DNA of 64,000 nucleotides, taken from positions 1,302,001-1,366,000 of the forward strand of contig NZ_CP166194.1 in NCBI RefSeq assembly GCF_045679545.1, written 5' to 3'. The stretch is from Enterovibrio sp045679545. GTDB taxonomy: Bacteria; Pseudomonadota; Gammaproteobacteria; Enterobacterales; Vibrionaceae. The notes under the pieces are model-generated. The model had not been told where the DNA came from. It saw nothing but the letters and a program-made list of their open reading frames with translations, and searched no databases. Each line of letters starts with the position of its first letter. Position 1 is the first letter of the stretch. Made by a program: the position numbers and the translations under genes. Positions 25,331 to 33,899 of this stretch are shown here, in pieces.

Positions 25331-25399
25331 GATGGTGTCCTATATAACCGATCAGTGATTGTTATTGATTTTACTGAGCCATATTGATGCGAAAATCTG

Positions 25400-25415
25400 T
25401 ATTGGTAGACCAATA
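25400..25415. promoter_or_regulatory. UxuR/ExuR-type operator, site 1
   Basis: ATTGGTAGACCAAT is a near-perfect palindrome matching the known UxuR/ExuR consensus core TTGGTATACCAA. It lies 70 bp from the uxuB start. Confidence 0.75.
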
Positions 25416-25513
25416 ATTGCGGTTTTATTGCTTCAATTTAGCATCATGTTTTCAAGATTAATCGGAGTATAAAACAGGGGTTTGGGCTTGATAGTGAGTA
25501 TGATCACATTTGC

Positions 25514-25528
25514 TTTGGTTGACCAATA
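25514..25528. promoter_or_regulatory. UxuR/ExuR-type operator, site 2
   Basis: TTTGGTTGACCAATA has the same TTGGT-N2-ACCAA layout in the uxuB-uxuA control region. Confidence 0.7.
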
Positions 25529-25545
25529 TTGTGCTGTTATCTGTG

Positions 25546-25563
25546 ATTTTGGTCAATCAATTG
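25546..25563. promoter_or_regulatory. Weak UxuR-type half palindrome
   Basis: TTTTGGTCAATCAATTG fits one half-site well and the other poorly; it is 32 bp from site 2. Confidence 0.4.
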
Positions 25564-25892
25564 TAGTCATTCTGATATATGAGTCGAAAGCGACTGTCAC
25601 TGTGCCTTTACGGATACGTAGCACTAATCGGTGAATGGAATGAAAGAGTATGTAAAAAACTTGTTGTAAAAAAGCAGGTTATGATGTGTTTCTCTTCTGA
25701 GTAGGCTAACGATATAGTCGATGAGTGAGAGTATGAATAGACAAAAATCCTAGGGTTTTCATGGCTTAGTGCGTATCTCCACCTCCTTCTAACACCCGTA
25801 ATTACACGTCGATGTAATTGAAAAACCTCTCTTAATCTCAGATGTTCATCACAGAACAGATGTTGGCAAACCAAAATTAAATTTTATTGTAG
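25564..25892. other. Central part of the uxuB-uxuA divergent region
   Basis: AT-rich sequence between operator sites. An 88-codon minus-strand frame at 25608-25874 has no family likeness and no clear ribosome site, so I do not count it as a gene. Promoters for both directions probably lie here. Confidence 0.4.
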
Positions 25893-25909
25893 GTTTGGTC
25901 AACCAATTG
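25893..25909. promoter_or_regulatory. UxuR/ExuR-type operator, site 3 (uxuA side)
   Basis: TTTGGTCAACCAATTG is the reverse of site 2's core and lies about 100 bp before the uxuA start, placed to repress uxuA. Confidence 0.72.
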
Positions 25910-26009
25910 ATCATTCTCAATTGCCTCAAGTCGATTGATTGATTAAAAACATTCCCATGTTGTCGATTTCAACAAACAAACGCTCCTAAAACGAGAAATA
26001 GAGGATTTT

Positions 26010-27194
26010 ATGGAACAGACGTGGCGATGGTATGGGGACTCCGACCCAGTAGGCTTATCTGATATCAAACAAGCGGGCGCGACGGGCATTGTTACGGCGC
26101 TTCATCATATCCCTAACGGTCAGGTTTGGCCGGTGGCGGAAATATTGAAACGCAAAGAAACCATCGAAAAAATGGGCATGACTTGGTCTGTTGTTGAAAG
26201 CATCCCTGTGCATGAAGAAATTAAAACCCGCTCGGGTAACTACAACGAATGGATTGAGAATTACAAGCAAAGCATTATCAATCTAGCGGAATGTGGCATT
26301 GACACTGTGTGCTACAACTTCATGCCAGTATTAGATTGGACACGTACTGATCTTGAGTTTGAAATGAGTGATGGTTCTAAGGCTCTGCGCTTTGACCACA
26401 TCGCTTTTGCCGCATTTGAACTCTTTATACTGAAACGTCCTGGTGCAGAAAAAGAATATAGCGAAGAAGAAATCGCACAAGCTAACCATTACTTCAACGC
26501 AATGTCTGAAGCAGATTTAAGCAAGCTTACTTCTAATATCATCGCGGGATTACCAGGGGCGGAAGAAGGCTACACGCTAGAAGACTTCCAGTGCCAACTT
26601 GACCGCTACCAAGACATTACCAAAGACATTTTGCGTGAAAATATGGCTGCTTTCTTGCGAGAGTTAGTGCCTGTTTGTGAGCAATATGGACTAAAACTGG
26701 CAGTGCACCCGGACGATCCACCGCGTCCAATTTTGGGCCTACCGCGAATTGTGTCAACCATTGAGGACATCGATTGGTTGACCGAAGCTGTGCCAAGCAT
26801 GATGAACGGCATCACCATGTGTACCGGTTCTTACGGTGTTCGCGGCGATAATGATTTAGTGAATATGATCAATAAACATGGCGATCGTATTTACTTCACA
26901 CACCTGCGGTCAACACAACGTGAAGAAAACCAATCAAGTTTTCATGAAGCGGCTCACCTAGAAGGTGACGTCGATATGTTCGAGGTTGTTAAAGCACTCA
27001 TTACTCAGGAAGAGAAACGTATTGCTAAAGGCGATATGCGCTCTATTCCAATGAGACCCGATCATGGACATCAAATGATTGATGACCTGAAGAAAAAAAC
27101 CAACCCAGGCTATTCCTGTATCGGTCGACTAAAAGGACTCGCAGAAGTCCGCGGCTTAGAACTAGGGATTAAACGCGCCTATTTTAATAAATAA
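26010..27194 (+). CDS. uxuA: Mannonate dehydratase
   Basis: It dehydrates D-mannonate to 2-keto-3-deoxygluconate. The 394-residue protein begins MEQTWRWYGDSDPV and carries AGATGIVTALHHIPNG, a Cys/His metal site region VCEQYGLKLAVHPDDPP, TMCTGSYGVRGDNDL and RPDHGHQMIDD, all typical of UxuA (xylose-isomerase-like fold, Fe/Mn). It opens the plus-strand operon that continues with the transporter, porin and uidA. Confidence 0.97.
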   Translation: MEQTWRWYGDSDPVGLSDIKQAGATGIVTALHHIPNGQVWPVAEILKRKETIEKMGMTWSVVESIPVHEEIKTRSGNYNEWIENYKQSIINLAECGIDTVCYNFMPVLDWTRTDLEFEMSDGSKALRFDHIAFAAFELFILKRPGAEKEYSEEEIAQANHYFNAMSEADLSKLTSNIIAGLPGAEEGYTLEDFQCQLDRYQDITKDILRENMAAFLRELVPVCEQYGLKLAVHPDDPPRPILGLPRIVSTIEDIDWLTEAVPSMMNGITMCTGSYGVRGDNDLVNMINKHGDRIYFTHLRSTQREENQSSFHEAAHLEGDVDMFEVVKALITQEEKRIAKGDMRSIPMRPDHGHQMIDDLKKKTNPGYSCIGRLKGLAEVRGLELGIKRAYFNK

Positions 27195-27272
27195 ACAGTA
27201 ATAGAGCTTAATGATTAGGGTGGCTAAATGTCTTGGTCGCCCAGCCAAATTCAATAACATGGAAAAATAAAA

Positions 27273-28646
27273 ATGAAGATGTTAACGCTACGAAATAAAG
27301 TGGGGTACATGTTTGGTGACATAGGTAACAATATGTCATTTGCTATGTCATCCACATTCTTACTCGCGTTTTATGTTGATGTTATTGGTATATCTGCCGC
27401 TGCAGTAGGTACTTTGTTTCTATTAGCCAGGATTTGGGACGGAATCAACGACCCAATGATGGGTACTATCGCTGAGCTGAGGTACGCTAAATTAAATAAT
27501 CCTTCAGCGGATAAATTTAGACCATTTATAAAGTGGGGGTCGTTTACTTTAGCGGCTTCAGCAATACTCATGTTTATTGTTCCAGACTCATTATCAGATG
27601 GGCAAAAATTAGCTTGGGTTTACCTAACATATATTACATGGGGTATGTGTTATACGATCTGTAATATCAGTTACGGTTCTCTAGCCAGTTCAATGACGCA
27701 AGATGCAGCGGAACAAGCCAGCTTATCAACATTCAGAACGCTAGGCGCGATTGTTGGTTCAACCATGGTTAAGTTTGTAGTTCCAATCATGTTAACCCTA
27801 TTTGCTGATGATATCGGTAAAGGCTATTTGTTTGCGATGGCGGTACTCGGTTTATTTGGTATTACCTGCCACATGATTGCTGTTTTCAATACTAAAGAAA
27901 ACATCAAACCAGAACCAGCGCCTATGACGCCGTTCACACAGCAAATTAAATCTCTTGCTTCGAATCGTCCTTTAATTGCTGTGAGTTTAGCCGGACTTTG
28001 CTGCCTAACTGCGCTTTACGGTGTCGGTGCGACTCTTATCTTCTGGATTAAGAGCAACATGGACAATGCACTCGAAATCTTAGCGTATACGGGCATTATC
28101 GACCTTGGTGCAATGATTGTGATTCTGCTTGTTACGCCGAAATTAACTGCTCGTTTTGGTGTGCGTAACATCATCATGATGTGCTCATTGATGACAGTTT
28201 TGCTATGCGTGGTGGGTTACTTCTACGTTGAAACCCCAATGCAATATCTCGCTTTCTACACATCAGAAAAACTGTTCAGTATGTTTACTGTCGCGATTAT
28301 GTGGTGCCTGGTTTCTGACTGTATCGAATACAACCAATATAAGTGTGGCAAGCGTGAAGCTGGCGTTATTTACGCGTCTTACTCCCTGTCTCGTAAAGTG
28401 GCTGGCGCGTTAGCGGGTGCGTTAGCAGGTGTGGGTATCGGTGTTATTGGCTATGACCCGTCACTTGCCACTCAGACCATGGAAACACAAAACGGCTTGC
28501 ACGCGATGATCTTCCTACTGCCTGCCATCGCATCCATTGCCATGTTCTTAATCTTCAAATTTATGTGGAATATCACTCCTGAAAAACGTGAACAAATGGT
28601 TTTACACAACCAAGCAATGATGAAGCTTGGTGCTGACGCAAAATAA
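27273..28646 (+). CDS. uidB: GPH-family glucuronide:cation symporter (UidB-like)
   Basis: The 457-residue protein has twelve predicted membrane helices and the MelB-type N-terminus (NKVGYMFGDIGNNMSF, LARIWDGINDPMMG with the Asp residues used for cation coupling). The GPH family moves sugars or glycosides with Na+ or H+; its position between uxuA and uidA indicates glucuronides. The spacing and shared strand support one operon. It could instead carry free glucuronate. Confidence 0.88.
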   Translation: MKMLTLRNKVGYMFGDIGNNMSFAMSSTFLLAFYVDVIGISAAAVGTLFLLARIWDGINDPMMGTIAELRYAKLNNPSADKFRPFIKWGSFTLAASAILMFIVPDSLSDGQKLAWVYLTYITWGMCYTICNISYGSLASSMTQDAAEQASLSTFRTLGAIVGSTMVKFVVPIMLTLFADDIGKGYLFAMAVLGLFGITCHMIAVFNTKENIKPEPAPMTPFTQQIKSLASNRPLIAVSLAGLCCLTALYGVGATLIFWIKSNMDNALEILAYTGIIDLGAMIVILLVTPKLTARFGVRNIIMMCSLMTVLLCVVGYFYVETPMQYLAFYTSEKLFSMFTVAIMWCLVSDCIEYNQYKCGKREAGVIYASYSLSRKVAGALAGALAGVGIGVIGYDPSLATQTMETQNGLHAMIFLLPAIASIAMFLIFKFMWNITPEKREQMVLHNQAMMKLGADAK

Positions 28647-28719
28647 TAAAAAACGTAACCCAAATGAAGTTGTTACTTATAAATATTCAAAACCATAACG
28701 TGAAACAGAAAGGTATCTT

Positions 28720-30021
28720 ATGAAGTGCAAGAAATTCAATGTAGGGCTTTTAGTATCTGCTATTGCATTGGCGCTATCTGGTGGAGCGATGGCATCAGAA
28801 AGTCAATCAGGAGCCACTTCTGATGAACTAGAGCAAGATTTACGTGTTCGTTTGCGCAATGAGTTACGTATGGCAGATCGCCCAAGTGCTTGTGGCAGTG
28901 ATCCTGATGCTCAAGATTGTAAGTACGGAAACGTAGAAGCTTGGGTTCAAGGTGTCATGGTTGACTATGAAACATCTAACCTAAGCAGTTGGTTTGATGT
29001 AGAAGCCTATTCCTACTCGATCCACAAACTCATGAGTGTGGCTGACGATGCAACATCGCGTGCATATCTAGATGCAAACGATGAATCATTCAATTTGCTT
29101 GGTGGCTCTGTCAATCTTAAACCTGTCGAAGGACTTGAAATTAAGTTAGGTCGCTGGGGAACCGATTACGCTTATGGTTCGATGGATCATATCGTGCCAT
29201 TGTTGGAGTATTCATCAGTTCGAACCATGCCATCGATGAAAGAGGGTGGCTTAGTTCATTACGAAGCAACCGATACACTGGACTTTTATGGTGCAGTGAC
29301 AACAAAAACAGCGGGTGGGTTTGATACCGCTTGGAAAGATGACGCAGTCAACGGAAAACATACACCGCGTTATCATATTGGTGTCGTGTATGACGCGCCA
29401 ATGTATGCCGCATCATTTGGTGCCCGCTTTCAAGAAGATGACACTTATCAATTACAAAGCAACTTAGATTATGCGTTTGTCACTGATAGCGACTTATTTG
29501 TGAAGTTCGACGGTCGTATTTTCTATGGACAAACAATCGGTTACACAAAAGAAAACCAATTAAATGATGTAGAGAACACTTATGTCGCTTCGACGCAAAT
29601 AACTATTGCCAAAGGTCAGGTTTTTGGTGTGGCTAGCTTTGGTCAAGTCGGTGACAAGATTACAGGATCTTCAATCGATACCGATATTGTATTTCCATTT
29701 GATATGTCAATTGCACGGAATGGACACAATACGACATCTTGGCAAGTTGGTGGCGGCTACAACTTCAATGAAAACTGGTCTTCAGGATTATTCATCGTTA
29801 AGACTGATGGTGATTTAGATTCATACGAAACAACCGTAGTAGATGGTATTGGTGCTAACTTGACAATTTCCCATAAATTTACTTCTGGCCAACTTAAAGG
29901 ATTAAAGTCATCACTTGTTCTTAACAAGGCCGAAGAGGATCAAACAGGAGAAAAGGCAGGTCAGCTTGATTATTATGATATTAAGTTTTCTGCGCAATAT
30001 GATTTTAACTTCTTTCAGTAG
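28720..30021 (+). CDS. uidC: Outer-membrane porin for glucuronides (UidC-like)
   Basis: A clear signal peptide (MKCKKFNVGLLVSAIALALS, cleavage after GGAMA) precedes a beta-barrel-type sequence with alternating hydrophobic residues, many aromatic girdle residues, and a C-terminal strand ending YDFNFFQ, as needed for outer-membrane insertion. Length (433) and the early segment DLRVRLRNELRMADR match UidC-like/OprD-like porins. In E. coli uidC follows uidAB; here it lies between the symporter and uidA. It should let glucuronides cross the outer membrane. Confidence 0.85.
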   Translation: MKCKKFNVGLLVSAIALALSGGAMASESQSGATSDELEQDLRVRLRNELRMADRPSACGSDPDAQDCKYGNVEAWVQGVMVDYETSNLSSWFDVEAYSYSIHKLMSVADDATSRAYLDANDESFNLLGGSVNLKPVEGLEIKLGRWGTDYAYGSMDHIVPLLEYSSVRTMPSMKEGGLVHYEATDTLDFYGAVTTKTAGGFDTAWKDDAVNGKHTPRYHIGVVYDAPMYAASFGARFQEDDTYQLQSNLDYAFVTDSDLFVKFDGRIFYGQTIGYTKENQLNDVENTYVASTQITIAKGQVFGVASFGQVGDKITGSSIDTDIVFPFDMSIARNGHNTTSWQVGGGYNFNENWSSGLFIVKTDGDLDSYETTVVDGIGANLTISHKFTSGQLKGLKSSLVLNKAEEDQTGEKAGQLDYYDIKFSAQYDFNFFQ

Positions 30022-30163
30022 TCCCATGCTGATACTTGTTTGAATGCTTTTTAATCACTAATTTTTTTAATTTATTTTTTTATTAATAATGGTGATTTAG
30101 GTCACTAACCAAATTTTAAAATAAGTTATTTTAATCAAAAATTACTATATAAAAGGAATAAAA

Positions 30164-31990
30164 ATGTCTGTATTCATGTACCCACTAGATAATGAAAAGC
30201 GCCGTGTAATTTCACTTGATGGTATTTGGAAATTTAAGTTTGATACCCAAGGTGTAGGTCGTAACGAAAATTGGAAAGATGGTCTTACCGACACCATCGA
30301 AATGGTTGTTCCAAGCTCTTACAACGACATTTTCACCGAAGCTGCAAAACGAGATTTCTGTGGTGATGTTTGGTATCAAACAGACTTTTATATTCCTTCT
30401 GAATTCGAAGCACTGGATACACTGATTCGATTTGGCTCAGCAACACATCGTGCCACGGTTTTTGTAAACGGTGTAGAGCTTGTGTCACATGAGGGCGGTT
30501 TCACGCCTTTTGGTGGCAACTTAAATGACGTCGCTAAGTTTGGTCAGAAAAACACGGTTGTTGTCGTTGTTAACAACGAACTATCTAAGGTAACAATCCC
30601 TGTTGGTTCAGTGAAGACACATGACAACGGCGTGAAAGAATGTACGCCTGCATTCGACTTCTTTAACTACGCAGGTATCCATTCGTCAGTTCGTTTGGTT
30701 GCAGTGCCTAAAACACGTGTTAATGACATCACTGTTGTCACCGGCTTCGAAGGGACAACCGGTACCGTGGAATATGCGATTGAGTCTGCACTTAATGCTG
30801 GTCAGGAGATCCGTGTATCTCTACTAAATGCAGAGAGTGAAGTTGTCGCTACCGCGAATGGTCAGCAAGGGTCGCTAACCATTGAGAATGTGATTCTTTG
30901 GCAACCGCGTAAAGGTTACCTGTACGACCTTGTCGCGACGATTGTTGAGGGTGAAGAACTTGTCGACATCTACACGCTACCTGTCGGTGTTCGTACGGTG
31001 AAAGTTGAAGGAACTAAATTCCTAATCAATAACGAACCATTTTACTTCAAAGGGTTTGGTCACCACATCGATGCACACACCATTGGCCGTGGTCACAGCG
31101 ACATTATGAACCTACGCGATCTTGAGTGTTTAGACTGGATCCACGCTAACTCTTTGCGTACTTCGCATTACCCTTACCCAGAAGAGTTCATGCAACTTGC
31201 TGACCGTCGTGGCTTAGTAATCATCGACGAAGTCTCGCACGTTGGTGCTTGGAACATGACAGATGTTTCTCAAGCGGGTATGGGTGGTTCCAATGCCGTT
31301 CCTGTTAAGCACTTCGACCGTGAAGATGTGCAAACTGAAGGTATGGTCAATCACAAAGATGCGATTACTAAGCTAATCGCGCGTGATAAGAACCACCCTT
31401 GTGTTGTTATGTGGTCGCTCTCGAACGAACCTGATTCATCTCAAGAATCATCCGAAGCTTACTTCAAAGAAATCTTTGCGTTTGCTCGTGATGGCTTAGA
31501 TGCACAAGACCGCCCGATGACAATGGTTAACTTTATGCTGGCTGCTTACGGCAACTGTAAAGCTTCTCAGTTTGCAGATGTTGTCTGTTTAAACCGCTAC
31601 TACGGTTGGTACGTGACTAACGGTGCTGACTTGCCAAATGCGGGTGATCAATTCGCAAAAGAACTTGCTGGCTGGGCGACGGAAGGCAAACCAATCATCA
31701 TCACTGAATTCGGTGCCGACACGGTTTCAGGCTTCCACGCTCTGCCATCGACAATGTTCACTGAAGAGTATTACAACGAGTACTTAGACCAGAACTTTGC
31801 GGCATTTGATAGCTGTGACGCAGTCGTTGGTGAGCACTGCTGGAATATGCATGACTTTAATACTGGCCAAGGCATTATTCGTGTTAACGGCAACAAGAAG
31901 GGTGCGTTTACTCGTGACCGTCAACCTAAGATGGCAGCACACCACTTGCGCGCTCGTTGGGGTGTAGTTAAAGACTTCAACCAAAAATAA
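30164..31990 (+). CDS. uidA: Beta-glucuronidase (GH2)
   Basis: The enzyme hydrolyses beta-D-glucuronides to glucuronate and the aglycone. The 608 residues show the GH2 order: sugar-binding jelly roll (FCGDVWYQTDFYIP), immunoglobulin-like domain, and TIM barrel with acid/base Glu422 in MWSLSNEPDSS and nucleophile Glu515 in IITEFGADTVSG. GFGHHIDAHTIGRG and LRTSHYPYPEEF are typical of UidA. There is no signal peptide, so it acts in the cytoplasm on imported glucuronides. A ribosome site (AAAAGGA) and a terminator frame it. Confidence 0.97.
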   Translation: MSVFMYPLDNEKRRVISLDGIWKFKFDTQGVGRNENWKDGLTDTIEMVVPSSYNDIFTEAAKRDFCGDVWYQTDFYIPSEFEALDTLIRFGSATHRATVFVNGVELVSHEGGFTPFGGNLNDVAKFGQKNTVVVVVNNELSKVTIPVGSVKTHDNGVKECTPAFDFFNYAGIHSSVRLVAVPKTRVNDITVVTGFEGTTGTVEYAIESALNAGQEIRVSLLNAESEVVATANGQQGSLTIENVILWQPRKGYLYDLVATIVEGEELVDIYTLPVGVRTVKVEGTKFLINNEPFYFKGFGHHIDAHTIGRGHSDIMNLRDLECLDWIHANSLRTSHYPYPEEFMQLADRRGLVIIDEVSHVGAWNMTDVSQAGMGGSNAVPVKHFDREDVQTEGMVNHKDAITKLIARDKNHPCVVMWSLSNEPDSSQESSEAYFKEIFAFARDGLDAQDRPMTMVNFMLAAYGNCKASQFADVVCLNRYYGWYVTNGADLPNAGDQFAKELAGWATEGKPIIITEFGADTVSGFHALPSTMFTEEYYNEYLDQNFAAFDSCDAVVGEHCWNMHDFNTGQGIIRVNGNKKGAFTRDRQPKMAAHHLRARWGVVKDFNQK

Positions 31991-32007
31991 TTAAGCGATA
32001 CGAATAC

Positions 32008-32035
32008 AAAGAGCGGTCATATGGCCGCTCTTTTT
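32008..32035 (+). terminator. Terminator after uidA
   Basis: The stem AGAGCGG / CCGCTCT is followed by five T, 20 bp after the uidA stop, and should close the uxuA-uidBC-uidA operon. Confidence 0.88.
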
Positions 32036-32121
32036 GTATGACGAATTGAACAACTTCGTCTCCTGCTTCATGCATGTCGTTTTTTGGGTATAACCTCCAT
32101 TTTTTAACTTGGAAAACTAAC

Positions 32122-32637
32122 GTGAACGAAATATTTTCACATTCTCAGATTCTTGGTTATTTGGCATTATCTAGCGCGATAATAGCGATGCTACAAACAA
32201 ATGATATCAAGTTGAAAGTTTGGATGACCATAGGTTATATATTGTTGGCATCTCACTACGTCATGTTAAGTTCGATGGTCACAGCAAGTACTCTCATGGT
32301 TGGGATTGTAAGAAATGTTGTCTCTATTAGGTATAGTTCTTTGTGGGTGGCATTGATATTCGCAGCAATCTATTCAATTGTTGGTATTTCACTCATGTCA
32401 AAACCCATTGATATGCTTCCTGTCATTGGGGCGGTTATCAATACAATGGCCATTGTTACTCTTAAAGGGATTAAGATGCGCATTGTGTTGATTTTTTCAT
32501 GTTTCTTTGGGATTTCAAATGCAGTAATCATTGGGTCAATCGGCGGCATTGCTATCGAAAGCATTCTGTTGTTTTTAGGTGTAATTACTGCATATCGAAT
32601 GATGAAATCAGAGCGCTTAGTATCATCTCCAAGCTAA
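32122..32637 (+). CDS. YgjV-family inner membrane protein (copy 2)
   Basis: The protein has the YgjV pattern: an N-terminal ILGYLALSSAIIAML helix, several hydrophobic helices, and the family segment SIGGIAIESILLFLGVITAY. It differs a lot from copy 1, so the two are old paralogues or came separately. I favour the GTG at 32122 (171 residues, close to the 172 of copy 1, with GGA upstream); an ATG at 32074 would add 16 residues that have no ribosome site. It lies between uidA and the regulator gene. Confidence 0.8.
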   Translation: MNEIFSHSQILGYLALSSAIIAMLQTNDIKLKVWMTIGYILLASHYVMLSSMVTASTLMVGIVRNVVSIRYSSLWVALIFAAIYSIVGISLMSKPIDMLPVIGAVINTMAIVTLKGIKMRIVLIFSCFFGISNAVIIGSIGGIAIESILLFLGVITAYRMMKSERLVSSPS

Positions 32638-32790
32638 GCTCGGGTGATCACGACCGCGAGTCACAATAAATCACGGGGTAGGAAAAGGCGCTAGTTGAGT
32701 AAAATTGGTTGATAGGAATGCATCGAGTCATTTTCATTTTGTGAGATTTAAATCAAATAAAAACAACACCTTAAGGTTTGCCGGTGGAAT

Positions 32791-32802
32791 TGGGTTGACC
32801 AA
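32791..32802. promoter_or_regulatory. UxuR-type operator upstream of the regulator gene
   Basis: TGGGTTGACCAA matches the operator core with one change and lies about 60 bp before the regulator's start, which suggests autoregulation. A further TTGG/ATTGGT half-site follows within 10 bp. Confidence 0.6.
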
Positions 32803-32860
32803 TTTTCATTGGTCGTTATGATGGTTCGAGAAAGCAAATGGATAAAGTACAAGTATTGTC

Positions 32861-33622
32861 ATGAAACCTTTTGAACCCAAAAGACCTTACCAAGAGATAG
32901 GTCTAATACTAAGAAACGAACTTAGCGATGGCCAATATAAGGTCGGTGATAGGTTGCCTCCTGAGCGTGATATTGCAGAACGTCTCGATGTCAGTCGCAC
33001 TGTAGTGCGTGAAGCTATCATCATGTTAGAGCTAGACAACTTAGTTGAAGTTAAGAAAGGCTCTGGCGTGTATATCCTGAATATTCCAAGTGCCTCTAAC
33101 TTGCATGATAATCAGGTGAGTGATGAAGCGGGTCCGTTTGAAATGCTACAGGCTCGTCAATTGTTGGAAAGCAATATTGCCGAGTTTGCAGCCACTCAAG
33201 TCACTCCCAGTGATATTGTGAAGATGCGTGCTGCGCTCGAATTAGAGCGAAGTGAATTGTCTTGCGGTATCACGGGATACAGTGGTGATGAAGAGTTCCA
33301 CATGTCTATCGCTGCTGCGACGCAAAACTCTGTGCTGGTGGATATGCTGAAGCAGTCTTGGGATCGACGTGAGCAAAGCCCTATGTGGAAAAAGCTTCAT
33401 TCACGTATCAGCACTCAAGACTACCGCGATGAATGGTTAGACGATCACGCTCGGATTCTAGCAGCCATGCAGAGGAAAGACCCTATTGCTGCAAAGAGTG
33501 CTATGTGGCAACACCTTGAAAACGTGAAACAAAGGCTGATTGAACTGTCGGATATTGATGATCCTAACTTTGATGGCTATCTGTTTAGCTCCAACCCTGT
33601 CGTGATCATGGGTGGGGAGTAA
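32861..33622 (+). CDS. uxuR: GntR/FadR-family regulator of hexuronate genes (UxuR/ExuR type)
   Basis: The N-terminal winged helix-turn-helix is of the FadR subfamily (YQEIGLILRNELSDGQYKVG, DRLPPERDIAERLDVSRTVVREAI), followed by an alpha-helical FCD effector domain from about residue 85 with its metal-site His/Asp residues (EEFHMSIAAATQN; DEWLDDHARILAAM). At 253 residues it fits UxuR/ExuR. Matching TTGGT-N2-ACCAA palindromes lie in front of its own gene and in the uxuB-uxuA region, so it is the likely repressor of the whole locus, released by fructuronate or glucuronate. UxuR and ExuR cannot be told apart here. Confidence 0.88.
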   Translation: MKPFEPKRPYQEIGLILRNELSDGQYKVGDRLPPERDIAERLDVSRTVVREAIIMLELDNLVEVKKGSGVYILNIPSASNLHDNQVSDEAGPFEMLQARQLLESNIAEFAATQVTPSDIVKMRAALELERSELSCGITGYSGDEEFHMSIAAATQNSVLVDMLKQSWDRREQSPMWKKLHSRISTQDYRDEWLDDHARILAAMQRKDPIAAKSAMWQHLENVKQRLIELSDIDDPNFDGYLFSSNPVVIMGGE

Positions 33623-33652
33623 CACTCTTTAACTACCCAAAACAGTGAATAA

Positions 33653-33707
33653 TGAAGCCGTGCAAACATCTTAATCTTTTCGATGTTTTCGCGGCTTCTT
33701 TGTTTTT
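33653..33707 (+). terminator. Terminator after the GntR regulator gene
   Basis: A long stepped hairpin (GAAGCCG/CGGCTTC outer stem, AACATC/GATGTT inner stem) is followed by T-rich sequence. Confidence 0.75.
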
Positions 33708-33899
33708 GGCTGAAAAACGGCAGTGTTTTCTGTTCGCCCTTCTTACCTCTCCTTCCTATTTGTTATTCAATGCGTAGATGCTTCGATTTCGGCTTATAGA
33801 GAAATTGTGGATAGTTGCGTCATGCCCTAGGAATGAAGCACATTCACGTTGGTCTAGCCATCTATACTGCGTTGGTTATCAACGTATTGAGGGTTGGGT
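33708..33899. other. Upstream region of kch
   Basis: No gene was found. It should carry the kch promoter. A GAGGG ribosome site at 33889-33893 precedes a TTG start. Confidence 0.4.

Noticed and set aside
25608..25874. 88-codon minus-strand frame in the uxuB-uxuA control region
   Set aside because: No family likeness, no ribosome site, and it overlaps a region rich in operator sites.
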